Source of the DNA: Haloferula sp. BvORR071
Lineage (GTDB): Bacteria > Verrucomicrobiota > Verrucomicrobiia > Verrucomicrobiales > Akkermansiaceae
Assembly (NCBI RefSeq): GCF_000739615.1
Contig: NZ_BATP01000003.1
Location: forward strand, 186,001-250,000
Direction of reading: 5' to 3'
DNA length: 64,000 bases
The position numbers were made by a program, and so were the translations under genes. The stretch's first letter is position 1, and each line of letters starts with the position of its first letter. The notes below the pieces were generated by a model, which was not told where the DNA came from, ran no database searches, and saw only the letters and a program-made list of their open reading frames with translations. Shown piece after piece: positions 54,004 through 63,831 of this stretch.

Positions 54004-56306
54004 ACTTGGAACCACGTTATCGTCTCCGGGTTTACCTGCTCACCGCCCTCGTGCTTGCCGGTTTCGGCGTTTTGCTGAGCCGCCTCTATGAGTTCCAGAT
54101 CACCAAGCGCGAGTACTTCAAGGAGAAGGCCCCCGGCCCCCGCCTGATCCGCATCCGCGAGCCCGGTATCCGCGGCATCATCAAGGACCGCAACGGGGTG
54201 GAACTCGCCCGCAACCGCCGCAACTATGAGATCTCCTTCAATCTGCAGGAGATCCTCGATTCCTACCGGCAGCAGCAACGCGCCGAAAAGGCAGCCGCGA
54301 AGGCCGCCAACTCGAAGGATCCCATCGAGGAGTTCCCCACCACGGAGACCCCCTATTGGGACCAAGGCATGATGCGGATCCGCAAGGAATCCGACATCCT
54401 CGCGATCGTCCGGAAGCAGGTCATCAAGCCTCTTGAGGAGTTCGGACTGGCCAAGGACTTCAACTTCAAGTCGCTGGTCTACCACTACAAGACCCACGGT
54501 GGCCTGGTTCCCTTCAGCTACACCACGGACCTCACCTATGAGGAGTTCGCCAGCTATGCCGAGCACTCACTGGATCTTCCCGGTGTCTATCTGAACGTCA
54601 AACCGCAGCGGGAATATCCCTACAAGGCCTTGGCCTGCCATACCTTGGGCTTCCTGCGCCAGTGGGGCAAAGGCGACATCCCGGAGGAGGCCTACGAGCG
54701 CTTCCAATACCAATATGTCGGCGACGACAAAGGCGTTGCGGGGATTGAGGCGACCCTCGATGACATGCTTCGCGGCGTCACTGCGGAGAACCCGGAAGGG
54801 GCTGAAGGCTACAAGGTCATCGTCAAGGACGAGAAGGGCAAGATCGTCGGGGAGAAGCTCTACGATCGCCGCCCGCCAGGGCTTGGCGCGGAGGTCACCC
54901 TGACCATCGACGCCGAGATCCAGTATCTACTCTCCAACGCCCTGCGTCGCGCTGGCACCGCCTCCGGCGTGGTCATGGACGTTCGCACCGGGGAGATCCT
55001 CGCGATGGCTTCGGTGCCGGACTACGACCCGAATGACTTCGTGCCGAGTATCACCCCGGAGAAGCAAAAGGAATACGAAGAGAACAAGTTGCACCCCTTG
55101 GTGGACCGCGCGATCAGCGCATTTTCGCCAGGCTCGACTTTCAAGATTCCCACCGCCTTGACCGGGGCGATGTATGGCTTGTCCACCCGCAACTACAATT
55201 GCAGTGGCTACGTGACCTTCGGCAACATGAAGGTGGGCTGCTGGATTGCCCAGAAAGGTGGCGCTCACGGCAACCAGAGCTTGCCGGAAGCGATCCAGCA
55301 TTCCTGCAACGCCTACTTCATGCAGTTGGCGACGAGCGGCCTCGGGGTGAAAAAGATGACCGATGGTTTCCGCATGCTTGGACTCGGCGAAAAGACCGGC
55401 ATCCCCCTCCCCGGCGAATATCCCGGCATGGTGATCGGTAGCCGCGAATGGCAGCGCAAGTATCCGAACGAGCGCCCCACCCCGGTCAACATGGGCTTCC
55501 TGTCCATCGGCCAAGGGCAGGCCCTGGCCACCCCCTTGCAGCTTTGCGCCGTTACCGCCTGTGTGGCGAATGGCGGCAAATACTACCATCCCCGGCTGGT
55601 GAAGACCGCCATTGCCCAAGACGACCTCAAGACGGTCCTCATCAAGGACGAACCTCGCTTGAAGGTCGACTTGATCAAGGAGGGCGTGAAGAAGTCCGAC
55701 TTCGACCTGATCCGCAAGGGTATGCTGATGGCGACCCAGACAACCGGCACCGCCACCAAGGTGGCCATCCCTGGCTATGAGATCGGCGCCAAGACCGGTA
55801 CCGCCCAAGCCGAGATCGTCATGGTCAACGGCAAGCCTTACCAGCGCCACAATGCTTGGACCATCGCCTTCGGCCCCTTTGAAAATCCCCGCTACGCGAT
55901 CTGCATCTTCGTCCATGAAGGCAAGCACGGCGGCACCGTTGCAGGCCCTCTCGTGCACCTCGTGATGCAGGGGCTTCTTTCGCGTGACGAGGGCATGAAG
56001 CTGCCCCTCCATCCTCTCTCTCCAGTCCCCGGCAAGCTCGAAGCGATCGAGGAGATCCCGCTGCCGAAGGACGTCCTCGACGCCATCGACGTCACCGTGG
56101 ACGACGGTGAAACCGGCAACGAAGCCTCCGATGCTGCGGCTGCCACCGGGATTACTCCTGGCAATCCCGACAATGATCACCCTGCGGTGAAGCTCAATCC
56201 TACCGTCCGCGTCGAAGCGGATGCGGAAGGAAAGGTCAAAAACCGTTCTCAACCCGGCAAGAGCAAGAACAACCCGCCCTCGCCACGCAACAAGCAACAA
56301 CGCTGA
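54000..56306 (+). CDS. mrdA: Penicillin-binding protein 2 (peptidoglycan transpeptidase of the elongasome)
   Basis: The 768-residue class B PBP has an N-terminal span (LLTALVLAGFGVLLSRLYEF), a dimerisation/pedestal domain, and a transpeptidase domain with SPGSTFK (catalytic Ser379, Lys382), SCN in HSCNAYF and KTG in GAKTGTAQ. It is longer than E. coli PBP2 by over 100 residues, mainly because of an insertion near residues 75-115 and a charged, probably disordered C-terminal tail. ATG 54000 overlaps the mreD stop. rodA, its usual SEDS partner, is not in this cluster. Confidence 0.95.
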   Translation: MNLEPRYRLRVYLLTALVLAGFGVLLSRLYEFQITKREYFKEKAPGPRLIRIREPGIRGIIKDRNGVELARNRRNYEISFNLQEILDSYRQQQRAEKAAAKAANSKDPIEEFPTTETPYWDQGMMRIRKESDILAIVRKQVIKPLEEFGLAKDFNFKSLVYHYKTHGGLVPFSYTTDLTYEEFASYAEHSLDLPGVYLNVKPQREYPYKALACHTLGFLRQWGKGDIPEEAYERFQYQYVGDDKGVAGIEATLDDMLRGVTAENPEGAEGYKVIVKDEKGKIVGEKLYDRRPPGLGAEVTLTIDAEIQYLLSNALRRAGTASGVVMDVRTGEILAMASVPDYDPNDFVPSITPEKQKEYEENKLHPLVDRAISAFSPGSTFKIPTALTGAMYGLSTRNYNCSGYVTFGNMKVGCWIAQKGGAHGNQSLPEAIQHSCNAYFMQLATSGLGVKKMTDGFRMLGLGEKTGIPLPGEYPGMVIGSREWQRKYPNERPTPVNMGFLSIGQGQALATPLQLCAVTACVANGGKYYHPRLVKTAIAQDDLKTVLIKDEPRLKVDLIKEGVKKSDFDLIRKGMLMATQTTGTATKVAIPGYEIGAKTGTAQAEIVMVNGKPYQRHNAWTIAFGPFENPRYAICIFVHEGKHGGTVAGPLVHLVMQGLLSRDEGMKLPLHPLSPVPGKLEAIEEIPLPKDVLDAIDVTVDDGETGNEASDAAAATGITPGNPDNDHPAVKLNPTVRVEADAEGKVKNRSQPGKSKNNPPSPRNKQQR

Positions 56307-56348
56307 AGCACACCCATCCCTTTTCCAATCCTCCTGTCTTACAAATCC

Positions 56349-57938
56349 ATGATCCAGAAAATCAAACGCTTCCTTGGTATCGGGCGACCGAACCCCAAGG
56401 AAGGCAACACCGTCATCGTCAACGTAGAGCGTCTTGAACGCCGCGTGGCCCTCCTCGATAACGGGATCCTCGAAGAATACACCGTCGAGCGTGAAGGCGA
56501 ACAGAACATTGTCGGCGGCATCTTCAAAGGCCGTGTGAAGAACATCGAGCCGGGCCTGAAGGCCATGTTCGTCGACATCGGCCTCGACAAAAACGCCTTC
56601 CTGCACTTCTGGGATGCCATCCCCGCCGCCCTCGACGCCGGCCTCGAAGAGATCGAGCGCGCGAGCAGCCACAAGAAAAAGCAGCAGCAGAAGATCACTT
56701 CGAAGGACATCCCGAGCATCTACCCGATCGGTTCGGAGATCATGATCCAGGTCTCCAAGGGCCCGATTGGCACCAAGGGCCCGCGTGTCACCACCAATAT
56801 CTCATTGGCCGGCCGCTACCTCGTGCTGATGCCCTTCACCGAGCAGTTCGGTATCTCTCGCAAGATCGAGGACCCGAAGGAGCGCCTGCGCCTGCGCAAG
56901 ATCATGCAGAAGCTCAGCGTGCCGGAAGGCATGGGCATCATCATGCGGACTGTCGCCCACGGCACCCGCGCCCGTCACTTCGTGCGCGACCTCGCCATGC
57001 TCATGGAGCAGTGGAACAGCGTGGAAGACAAGCGCGACTCCGGTCCAGCGCCGCTCTGCGTTTTCCAAGAGCCCGGCCTGATCGAGCGTACTGCCCGCGA
57101 CTTCCTCACCGATGAAGTGGACCAAGTCCTCTGCGACGACGCTCACACGACCGAACTGATCCGGGAAATCGCCGGCAAGGTCTCCCGCCGTGCCAAGCGC
57201 CGCATCCATCACTTGGCCACCTCGCAGCCGATCTTCGAAGCGGTCAGCATCCAGAAGCAGATCGACGAAGCTTTCTCCCGCCAGGTGTGGCTGCCCTGCG
57301 GCGGTTACATCGTGATCGATGAAACCGAGGCCCTCATCTCGGTGGACGTCAACACCGGCCGCAATCGCGGCTCGAAGGACGTCGACAAGATGATCTTCGA
57401 GACCAACGTCGAGGCCGCCGTGGAGGTCGCCCGCCAACTCCGCCTCCGCAACATCGGCGGCCTGGTGGTGGTCGACTTCATCGACATGCGCCACCGCAAG
57501 GACCAGCAGACGGTCTACAAGGCGATGAAGGACCGCCTGAAGAAGGACAAGGCCAAGACCCAAGTACTACAGATCTCGTCGATCGGCCTGATGGAGATGA
57601 CCCGCCAGCGGCTCAACGAATCGCTGCGGGACACCATGTTCGAGCCCTGCCCCTACTGCCAGGGCCGCGGCCGCGTGAAAACGCCGATGACCATGAGCGT
57701 CGAGATCCAGCGCCGCATCGTCACCGTCATCAACAAGCACCGCGACCAAGCGGGCGACCTCGTCATCATCGTCAATCCCGACGTGCTCACCCGCTTCAAG
57801 ACCGAGGACGGCAAGCACCTTGTCGAGCTTGAGCGCCAGCACTCCGGCCGCCTGATCTTCCGCTCGGACCCATCGCTCCACCGCGAGCGCTTCATGATCG
57901 TCGACTCCTCCACGGAGAAGACAATCGACCAAGGCTGA
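56349..57938 (+). CDS. rng: Ribonuclease G/E family endoribonuclease
   Basis: The 529-residue enzyme cleaves single-stranded RNA in rRNA maturation and mRNA decay. It shows the N-terminal S1 domain (GGIFKGRVKNIEPGLKAMFVDIG), the catalytic metal ligands in ISVDVNTGRNRG and VVVDFIDM, and the zinc-link CPYCQGRG. It lacks the long C-terminal scaffold of RNase E, so RNase G is the better name. It follows PBP2 by 42 nt and ends with a UUCG terminator. Confidence 0.95.
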   Translation: MIQKIKRFLGIGRPNPKEGNTVIVNVERLERRVALLDNGILEEYTVEREGEQNIVGGIFKGRVKNIEPGLKAMFVDIGLDKNAFLHFWDAIPAALDAGLEEIERASSHKKKQQQKITSKDIPSIYPIGSEIMIQVSKGPIGTKGPRVTTNISLAGRYLVLMPFTEQFGISRKIEDPKERLRLRKIMQKLSVPEGMGIIMRTVAHGTRARHFVRDLAMLMEQWNSVEDKRDSGPAPLCVFQEPGLIERTARDFLTDEVDQVLCDDAHTTELIREIAGKVSRRAKRRIHHLATSQPIFEAVSIQKQIDEAFSRQVWLPCGGYIVIDETEALISVDVNTGRNRGSKDVDKMIFETNVEAAVEVARQLRLRNIGGLVVVDFIDMRHRKDQQTVYKAMKDRLKKDKAKTQVLQISSIGLMEMTRQRLNESLRDTMFEPCPYCQGRGRVKTPMTMSVEIQRRIVTVINKHRDQAGDLVIIVNPDVLTRFKTEDGKHLVELERQHSGRLIFRSDPSLHRERFMIVDSSTEKTIDQG

Positions 57939-57969
57939 AGCCGGACTTCGATTCAACCAGTTATCACGG

Positions 57970-58000
57970 ATGCCGCCCTTCGGGGCGGCATTTCTGTTTT
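57970..58000 (+). terminator. Rho-independent terminator after RNase G gene (UUCG loop)
   Basis: ATGCCGCCC (57970-57978) and GGGCGGCAT (57983-57991) form a 9-bp stem closed by TTCG and followed by TTCTGTTTT. It closes the mreB-rng transcription unit. Confidence 0.92.
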
Positions 58001-58102
58001 AAACCATTCACGCGATCTTCACGGAAATATCGAAACTTCGATCTGTCAGGACGCGGATAAGGTAGGTATCTCCCGCGCGGTTACGCGCTCACTCCTCCAT
58101 CC

Positions 58103-58900
58103 ATGAAGTCCCCCCTTATTCTGCTGATCCTCGCTCTCCCCGCCGCCGCCATTGAAACCCGCTGGACCGCCACCGGCAGTGTGACCAGCGTCACCGGCGC
58201 GGGCTTGGCCGCTGAAGTCGGCACACCGGTAAGCGTGAAGTTCTCCTACGATTCGGGTGCCACCAAAAACGTAATCAACAATAACTTCATCCAAGTCCTG
58301 ACCGCCTACTACGGCCCGGTTCAGCTTAAGATGGAAGTCGCCATCGGCGACAGCAAATGGACCGTCGACTTGCCGACCTCTCCGACCGACGTTTTCCGGA
58401 CGGATGCCCGGCCGAACGCCACGGATCTCTTCTGGATTGCCGGCAGCACCACCAACGGTGCCACCTTTCCCTCATTCCCCTACGCGGGCACCCCGGCGAG
58501 TCGCAGTGTCTACGTCGAGTTGAGCGACAATCACCGGCCGAGCAAACTCCTCGTCGCGGACACCTTCCCGGATGACAGCTGCGACGCGAGTTCCATCAGC
58601 TCCGGCTTGGGGAAAATCACTGCGGATGGGGCCGTGATCAACTTCAGCATCGACCCGGTCTCGGTGATCGTAGAGACCGGCACGCCCGTCCGGGTCACCC
58701 TTGAGAAAATCGCCAACGGGGTCCGCGTGCGCTGGCCGACCGAGGCGGGAGTGCTCTACCTGCTCAACGAATCCGACGACTGCCAGGACTGGCAGTTCAG
58801 CAACAGCTACACCGGTGACGGGCAGGACCAGGTTGTCGAATTCCCCGACGCCTTCACCGATCACCCGGCGCGGCGCTTCTATCAGGTGGTGCGGGATTGA
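58103..58900 (+). CDS. Hypothetical secreted protein
   Basis: A 265-residue product with a signal peptide (SPLILLILALPAAA) and a beta-rich mature part. TGTPVRVTLEKIANGVRVRWPTEAGVLYLLNESDD followed by the C-terminal RRFYQVVRD is typical of the C-terminal 'fibronectin-like' tails found in many verrucomicrobial secreted proteins. No enzyme motif is seen. It is convergent with pyrC, separated by 12 nt. Confidence 0.68.
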   Translation: MKSPLILLILALPAAAIETRWTATGSVTSVTGAGLAAEVGTPVSVKFSYDSGATKNVINNNFIQVLTAYYGPVQLKMEVAIGDSKWTVDLPTSPTDVFRTDARPNATDLFWIAGSTTNGATFPSFPYAGTPASRSVYVELSDNHRPSKLLVADTFPDDSCDASSISSGLGKITADGAVINFSIDPVSVIVETGTPVRVTLEKIANGVRVRWPTEAGVLYLLNESDDCQDWQFSNSYTGDGQDQVVEFPDAFTDHPARRFYQVVRD

Positions 58901-58912
58901 TCGCTCCGCTCT

Positions 58913-60199
58913 TCAGCGCTCGAGCAGCACCTCGCTGCCCAGCACCACCAGATCCACACTGCCCTTCAGGGTCTTGTCCAGGAAGGGCGTGTTCCGGCTC
59001 TTCGACTTCATGAACTCCGTCGTGAAAGTGGTGCTGCCCTCGGGATTGAAGAGGATGAAGTCGGCCGGCTTGCCCTCGGCCACCGGCACCGGCTCCAGGC
59101 CCATCATCCGCCGCGGTTCCGCGGAGTAGCGCTTCACCAGAATATCCCAGGTAAGCTCACCGCGAGCGATGAAGCGGTCATACATCGAGACCAGTGCCGT
59201 ATCCATCCCAGTGATCCCGTTCGGCGCGCTGGTGAAATCCTGTGCCTTCTCAAAGGGCGTGTGCGGAGCGTGATCCGTCGCCAGCAGGTCGAAGACCCCG
59301 GCCTTGAATGCTTCCAGTAGCGCCGCGTTGTCCTCCGCCGTGCGCAGCGGCGGGTTCATCTTGTAGTGCGTGTCGTAGTCGCCGATGTCCTCGTCGCGGA
59401 ACATCAGGTGATGCGGCGCGACCTCGCAGGTCACCTTCACATCGCCGCGATCCTTCCACCACTTGATCGTCTCCATCCCCAGCTTGCTCGACACATGCTG
59501 GATGTGGATGTGCGCGCCGGTCGCATGTGCCAGGCGGATATCGCGGTCGATCATGATCTCCTCGGCACAAGCCGGGCTGCCCTTGATCCCGAGACGGTAG
59601 GACATCGCGCCTTCGTTCAATGCGCGTGGTCCGGCCAACTCGTGAATTTCGCAGTGGCTCGCGAAGAACATTCCGAACTCGCTGGCATATTGCATCGCCC
59701 GGTAGAGCACCGCCGCATCGCCCACGCCATCGCCGTCATCGGTCAGCATCTTCACGCCTAGCGCCCGCATGCCGTCGATCGCCGCAAGTTCCTTTCCTTC
59801 CCGGCCTTTGGTGATGCAGCCCGAAGTGTAAACCGGAATCCGGGAAACCGCCTTCGCCTTGTCCAAGACCACCTTCACCACCGTCGCCGAATCGATCGCC
59901 GGAGAGGTATTCGGCATCATCACCACCCCGGTGATCCCGCCATTGATCGCCGCCTCGGTGCCGCTGGCGATGTCCTCCTTCGCCTCGAAGCCCGGCTCAC
60001 GGAAGTGCACGTGCGCGTCAAACATCGCCGGCATCAGCAGCCGGCCCTTGCCCTCGATCACCTTCGCGCCTTCCGGCACCGGCAGCCCCGGCGCCACCGC
60101 CGTGATGATCCCCTTCTCCACCCGCACATCCGCCTCGCGGAATTGGGGCGAATCTTCGGAAACCACTCGGACTTGGCGGATCAGCAGCGCGTCGGACAT
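58913..60199 (-). CDS. pyrC: Dihydroorotase (class I, PyrC-type)
   Basis: Dihydroorotase cyclises carbamoyl-aspartate in pyrimidine synthesis. From ATG 60199 the protein has 428 residues, the usual length. Its motifs are DAHVHFREPG (zinc ligands), MMPNTSPAIDS, TDDGDGV, ASHCEI, HIQHVSS and the catalytic LLATDHAPH with NGITGMDTAL. Upstream in-frame sequence to 60298 is Gly/Ala-rich and not conserved. No aspartate transcarbamylase gene is adjacent. Confidence 0.95.
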   Translation of the reverse strand: MSDALLIRQVRVVSEDSPQFREADVRVEKGIITAVAPGLPVPEGAKVIEGKGRLLMPAMFDAHVHFREPGFEAKEDIASGTEAAINGGITGVVMMPNTSPAIDSATVVKVVLDKAKAVSRIPVYTSGCITKGREGKELAAIDGMRALGVKMLTDDGDGVGDAAVLYRAMQYASEFGMFFASHCEIHELAGPRALNEGAMSYRLGIKGSPACAEEIMIDRDIRLAHATGAHIHIQHVSSKLGMETIKWWKDRGDVKVTCEVAPHHLMFRDEDIGDYDTHYKMNPPLRTAEDNAALLEAFKAGVFDLLATDHAPHTPFEKAQDFTSAPNGITGMDTALVSMYDRFIARGELTWDILVKRYSAEPRRMMGLEPVPVAEGKPADFILFNPEGSTTFTTEFMKSKSRNTPFLDKTLKGSVDLVVLGSEVLLER

Positions 60200-60288
60200 G
60201 GCCGTTTCATGACATCCCGCCCCCGGCCCGTCCAGTGCCACGAAACAGGATCGACGGCCCCCGCCCCCGGCTCCACTTTCCACACCCC

Positions 60289-60726
60289 ATGGAGCCACGC
60301 ATTACCCTGCTCACCCTCGGCGTCCGCGACCTCGACCGAGCCGTGGCCTTTTACCGCAACGGCCTCGGCTGGCCGACCTCCTACAAGCCTGGCGATGGGG
60401 TCGCCTTCTTCTCCACCGCCGGGACCCGCCTCGCTCTCTACGGGCTGGAGCCGCTGTGCGAGGACATCTCCCCCGACACCCGCCCCGCCAAGGGCGGCTT
60501 CGGCGGCATCACCATCGCCCACAACGTGCGGACCAAGGAAGAGGTTGCAGCCGTGCTGACAGAGGCCGAGCGTGCCGGCGGCCAGATCGTGAAGCCCGCG
60601 CAGGACGCCTTCTGGGGAGGCCACAGCGGCTATTTCACGGATCCGGATGGCCACCACTGGGAGGTGGCGTGGAATCCAATGATGCCCCTCGATGATGCGG
60701 GCTTCATGACCATGCCCGATGCCTGA
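60289..60726 (+). CDS. VOC-family (glyoxalase fold) protein
   Basis: From ATG 60289 the 145-residue protein starts ITLLTLGVRDLDRAVAFYRNGLGW and ends with GGHSGYFTDPDGHHWEVAWNP, the standard single-VOC layout with paired metal-binding residues (Asp/His near the start, His/Glu near the end). The substrate is unknown. It is divergent from pyrC with 89 nt between start codons. Confidence 0.9.
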   Translation: MEPRITLLTLGVRDLDRAVAFYRNGLGWPTSYKPGDGVAFFSTAGTRLALYGLEPLCEDISPDTRPAKGGFGGITIAHNVRTKEEVAAVLTEAERAGGQIVKPAQDAFWGGHSGYFTDPDGHHWEVAWNPMMPLDDAGFMTMPDA

Positions 60727-60731
60727 TTCGC

Positions 60732-61196
60732 TCAGCTGGCTCCTCCCGAATTGTTATTCGCTGCCCGGCGCCATAGCAGCACCGTCAGCCAGAAGCCAAA
60801 GACCACCACCCGGAAGTCCTCGAAACTTCCCTCGATCGTCGCCCGCCGGGTAAAGGCGTGCACCGGCAGGATCCGGCAATTCACGCCCGCGCCATGCAGA
60901 TCCATCGCGCGACTGAAGGCCGAGCCCGCTTCCAGCACCGCCGGTCCCGTAGGCCCGCTCAACTCGAAGCGCCGTCGGAAAGCACTCGTCTTTTGTGCGA
61001 CCGCCACCTGACGGCCGTCTTCCAGCAAGTTCCACTCACCACTCAGCCAGCCACCCTTGCGGACCTCGCACGGGACCCCATCGGCCGCCAGGCGGCCCTG
61101 TTCACCCCAGCCGCCGATCACGATCTCACCCGAGTGTCCATCACCTTGGAGATAATATCCCCAAGAGCAAATCCCGCGTGGCCTGCATTCGATCAT
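60732..61196 (-). CDS. Hypothetical protein with C-terminal membrane span
   Basis: From ATG 61196 there are 154 residues. The N-terminal two thirds resemble the scramblase/LURP-type beta structure in rhythm (GDGHSGEIVIGGWGEQGRLAADG...), and the end has one hydrophobic span (VVVFGFWLTVLLW). A longer start at 61244 is possible. No family is assigned. Confidence 0.5.
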   Translation of the reverse strand: MIECRPRGICSWGYYLQGDGHSGEIVIGGWGEQGRLAADGVPCEVRKGGWLSGEWNLLEDGRQVAVAQKTSAFRRRFELSGPTGPAVLEAGSAFSRAMDLHGAGVNCRILPVHAFTRRATIEGSFEDFRVVVFGFWLTVLLWRRAANNNSGGAS

Positions 61197-61263
61197 CGTC
61201 TCGCGTGTTAGGCTGCCACGCGGCTCGCGCCCCTGCCATTCCAATGCTGGGGCTACTTTTCAC

Positions 61264-62484
61264 TCACTGGTCTAGCTTGGCCGTCCAATTCGCGGCTGCC
61301 TCCGGATCGGTCTGTTCCAAGGTCTTTACCAGTCCGCGGATCGCCGCCTTCGTGACCGGGGTGGAGGGAGCCTTCTCCAGCCAGGCAATGGTCTCCTCGG
61401 GACTTTCCATGGACCAGCGCTCGAACTGGGACGAAACCTTATCCTCCGGCCAGCTCTTGCCCAAGGCTTCCAGGTAGCCATCCAAACCGCGATCCGCCAA
61501 GGTGGCGCTCGCGGCGGATTTGCTGAAGTTCACAAATTGGTCAAAGTCCATCCACGGCTCGCTACCCACCTTCGCCCACACCTCCGCCGCCCTGTCGTAG
61601 GGCAATTGCTTCAAGGCCCACTGCATCCTCTGCCACGAGTAGGCTGCCGCAGCGTTCGAATTTTCGTCATCCGGCAATGCGGCTAACCAAGCCGCCCCGC
61701 CCGCCAGTTCCGTGCTCCCGGAGAAGATGTGCGCGGAGAAGGCATAACCCACGCACTCGGCATAGCCATCGGGACCAAGCTTGGCCGCATTCGCCGCGAT
61801 CCATTGCGAGGCGCCAGCCGGGTCCGTCTTGAGCCATCCGTCCACAATCCCGATGCGCCCACTGCAGCGGTCCGCCTCCGCGGAATTTTCATCCATCCAC
61901 TTGAGGGCTGCGTCAGGATCCACCTTCCCCCAGCCGAAGGCCAGCGAGCGGACATCAGCACGCGGGATGACGCCGTTCTTGTGCTGTGTCTTGAGGAAGT
62001 CCATGGCCCCGATGGGATCCACCATCCCCCAACGCATCGCGAAGTTCTTGTATTCGTCGAAGGCACGGCCCTCCCCGTCGAGCTCCGCGAACATCTTGTG
62101 GATCGCGGGTGCGTCTTCCGGCCGCGCGAGTTCCAGCAGCAGGCCGAAGTTCCGGGCGCGCCGTGCATTGTCGTTATCCTTCAGTGCCGTCCGGCAGGCC
62201 TCCACGAGCTTCTTGTTGGGCTGGCCGTCGGAGCTTCTGGAAACCAGTTCACTGTAGGTTGCCAGCAAGCGGGCCGTGGCCGGATCCGCTACATGCGCCG
62301 CCCCGGAAGCTTCGCGCCCGCCACTTCGCGTGTTGCTGCGAGAGTTGTTTTTCTCCTCCTTGCCGACCCGCTTTGCCTCAGCTCCCACCGGATGGGATGA
62401 AGACCGCCACGCCACGACCCAGCCGCTGCAAGCAAGGACGGCAAGGACCACAACCAAGGAACCTGGATAATTACGAGCGGGCAT
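61264..62484 (-). CDS. Hypothetical membrane-anchored repeat protein
   Basis: The 406-residue protein from ATG 62484 has an N-terminal hydrophobic segment (LVVVLAVLACSGWVVAW) and a basic/Ser-rich linker. A region of helical repeats follows with recurring 'W-x(1,3)-DP-x-G/A-A' units: WGMVDPIGAMDFL, WGKVDPDAALKWM, LKTDPAGASQWI, LEQTDPEAAANW. This repeat pattern is frequent in verrucomicrobial secreted proteins of unknown function and suggests an alpha-solenoid. Confidence 0.68.
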   Translation of the reverse strand: MPARNYPGSLVVVLAVLACSGWVVAWRSSSHPVGAEAKRVGKEEKNNSRSNTRSGGREASGAAHVADPATARLLATYSELVSRSSDGQPNKKLVEACRTALKDNDNARRARNFGLLLELARPEDAPAIHKMFAELDGEGRAFDEYKNFAMRWGMVDPIGAMDFLKTQHKNGVIPRADVRSLAFGWGKVDPDAALKWMDENSAEADRCSGRIGIVDGWLKTDPAGASQWIAANAAKLGPDGYAECVGYAFSAHIFSGSTELAGGAAWLAALPDDENSNAAAAYSWQRMQWALKQLPYDRAAEVWAKVGSEPWMDFDQFVNFSKSAASATLADRGLDGYLEALGKSWPEDKVSSQFERWSMESPEETIAWLEKAPSTPVTKAAIRGLVKTLEQTDPEAAANWTAKLDQ

Positions 62485-62713
62485 TATGATATCTCGTCTA
62501 GATAAACCCAACTCCAGTCAACGGCTCGTCGCGTCAGGCGGAACGAATTCACGGGGATTTCATGAAAAGGAAACGCGCCCCCATTTGCGGTTCAACCGCT
62601 CGGGGGAGGTCACCCTGCATCGCTGTGTCCCGTCCCACTCATGACACCAAACAAGTTCCCGGCGACTCCACCTCGGCCATTGACCCGCCCCCGCGCAACA
62701 CAAAGATCTCCCC

Positions 62714-63673
62714 GTGGCTCACCGCCTTCCCCCATCCCTAAAGCGCCTCGCCGCTGCGCTTCCTTGGGTCCTCCTGGCTCTCTCCACCCTCGCCACCATG
62801 GGTGCGCCACTCGGGATCTATTCCAGCCACATTGAGCGTCTCACCCACTTCCGCCTCTGGTGGCTGCTGCTGTTAGTAGTTCTCGCCATCCACTTCACCC
62901 GCCGTCGTCGCATCGCCATCGTACTGCTCACACTCGCCATCGCAGCATGGTCCGCCTGGCCGCTCTTGCCCTACTGGTCCAGCCATCGTCATGCCGAAGA
63001 TTCCACGCCACCACTCCGGGTGATCGCATGGAATCTTCTCTGGGAGAATCCGCACAAGGCAGAGGCACTCGCTTGGCTCCAATTCCAGGATGCCGACCTC
63101 ATCCTCCTCACCGAGTGCACCCTCGAATGGCAGCGCGCCTTGGCCCCTCTCCAGGATCGCTATCCTCACCGCATCCACAGCGGCCGCGATGGGGCCGAAG
63201 GCATGTGGCTGCTCAGCCGATTCCCTTTGGACCCTCCCGACCCCGAGGGCATCGCCGCAAACAAACCGTGGATCTCCACCATCGTCCACAGCACGGCCGG
63301 ACCGATTCGCGTTCTCGGCATGCACCCCCGCACCCCGCGCTCGGGCGCACGCTTCGACGAGCGCAATGCCCAGTATGACCGCGCCGCGGCCGTCGCCTCG
63401 GCGGCAGATATCCCCGTGCTGCTCATGGGCGACCTTAACTGCACGCCTTTCTCCCCTTGGTTCGCGCGCTTGTTGCAGCGCGGCAATCTCTCGGACACCG
63501 CCTGGGGCTTTGGCCTCACCGGTACATGGCAGGGCCAAGGCGTCAGACTGCCGATCGACCATATCTTGGTGAACAATCGTTTTCATGTGATCGAGCGTCA
63601 CGTGGAGCTGGATTTTCACGGCTCCGATCACCGTCCGGTCACCGCCATTCTGAGTATTCAATCGGCACCTTGA
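62714..63673 (+). CDS. Endonuclease/exonuclease/phosphatase family protein with N-terminal membrane spans
   Basis: The 319-residue protein starts with GTG at 62714. Three hydrophobic spans (about 12-30, 47-60, 66-86) precede an EEP domain with all key motifs: VIAWNLLWEN, LLTECTLEW (catalytic Glu), GMHPRTPRS, LLMGDLNCTPFS and GSDHRPV (catalytic Asp-His). The predicted layout places the catalytic domain outside the inner membrane or on the cell surface. Members with such an anchor cleave phospholipids, nucleic acids or related phosphodiesters; the substrate is unknown. Confidence 0.88.
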   Translation: MAHRLPPSLKRLAAALPWVLLALSTLATMGAPLGIYSSHIERLTHFRLWWLLLLVVLAIHFTRRRRIAIVLLTLAIAAWSAWPLLPYWSSHRHAEDSTPPLRVIAWNLLWENPHKAEALAWLQFQDADLILLTECTLEWQRALAPLQDRYPHRIHSGRDGAEGMWLLSRFPLDPPDPEGIAANKPWISTIVHSTAGPIRVLGMHPRTPRSGARFDERNAQYDRAAAVASAADIPVLLMGDLNCTPFSPWFARLLQRGNLSDTAWGFGLTGTWQGQGVRLPIDHILVNNRFHVIERHVELDFHGSDHRPVTAILSIQSAP

Positions 63674-63769
63674 AGCAATCAAGCAGCTCCGATTTTCCGG
63701 GATAGGTGAAAAAGCTCTCGCCACCGGAAGCCCGATCTGGCATGCAATGCCGCGTTCTTCCTCGTTCCG

Positions 63770-63796
63770 ATGCCTGAGAGTTCCTCACTCAGGCAT
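63770..63796 (+). promoter_or_regulatory. Stem-loop in the leader of the last gene
   Basis: ATGCCTGAG (63770-63778) and CTCAGGCAT (63788-63796) form a perfect 9-bp stem with a 9-nt loop, 36 nt before the ATG at 63832. There is no T run after it. It could be a structured leader or an operator. Confidence 0.4.
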
Positions 63797-63831
63797 ACTC
63801 CCCGCGGATCGGTCTCGCCAACCAGCCGCCA

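Noticed and set aside
54927-56672. Minus-strand open frame of 581 codons opposite PBP2 and RNase G
   Set aside because: It is an antisense shadow spanning two well-supported genes and the gap between them.
63760-63800. Glycine-riboswitch-like string (CTCTCAGGCA on the minus strand)
   Set aside because: The other conserved parts of the aptamer, such as GCCGAAGG, are missing, and the strand does not lead into a gene. Only a simple hairpin is supported.
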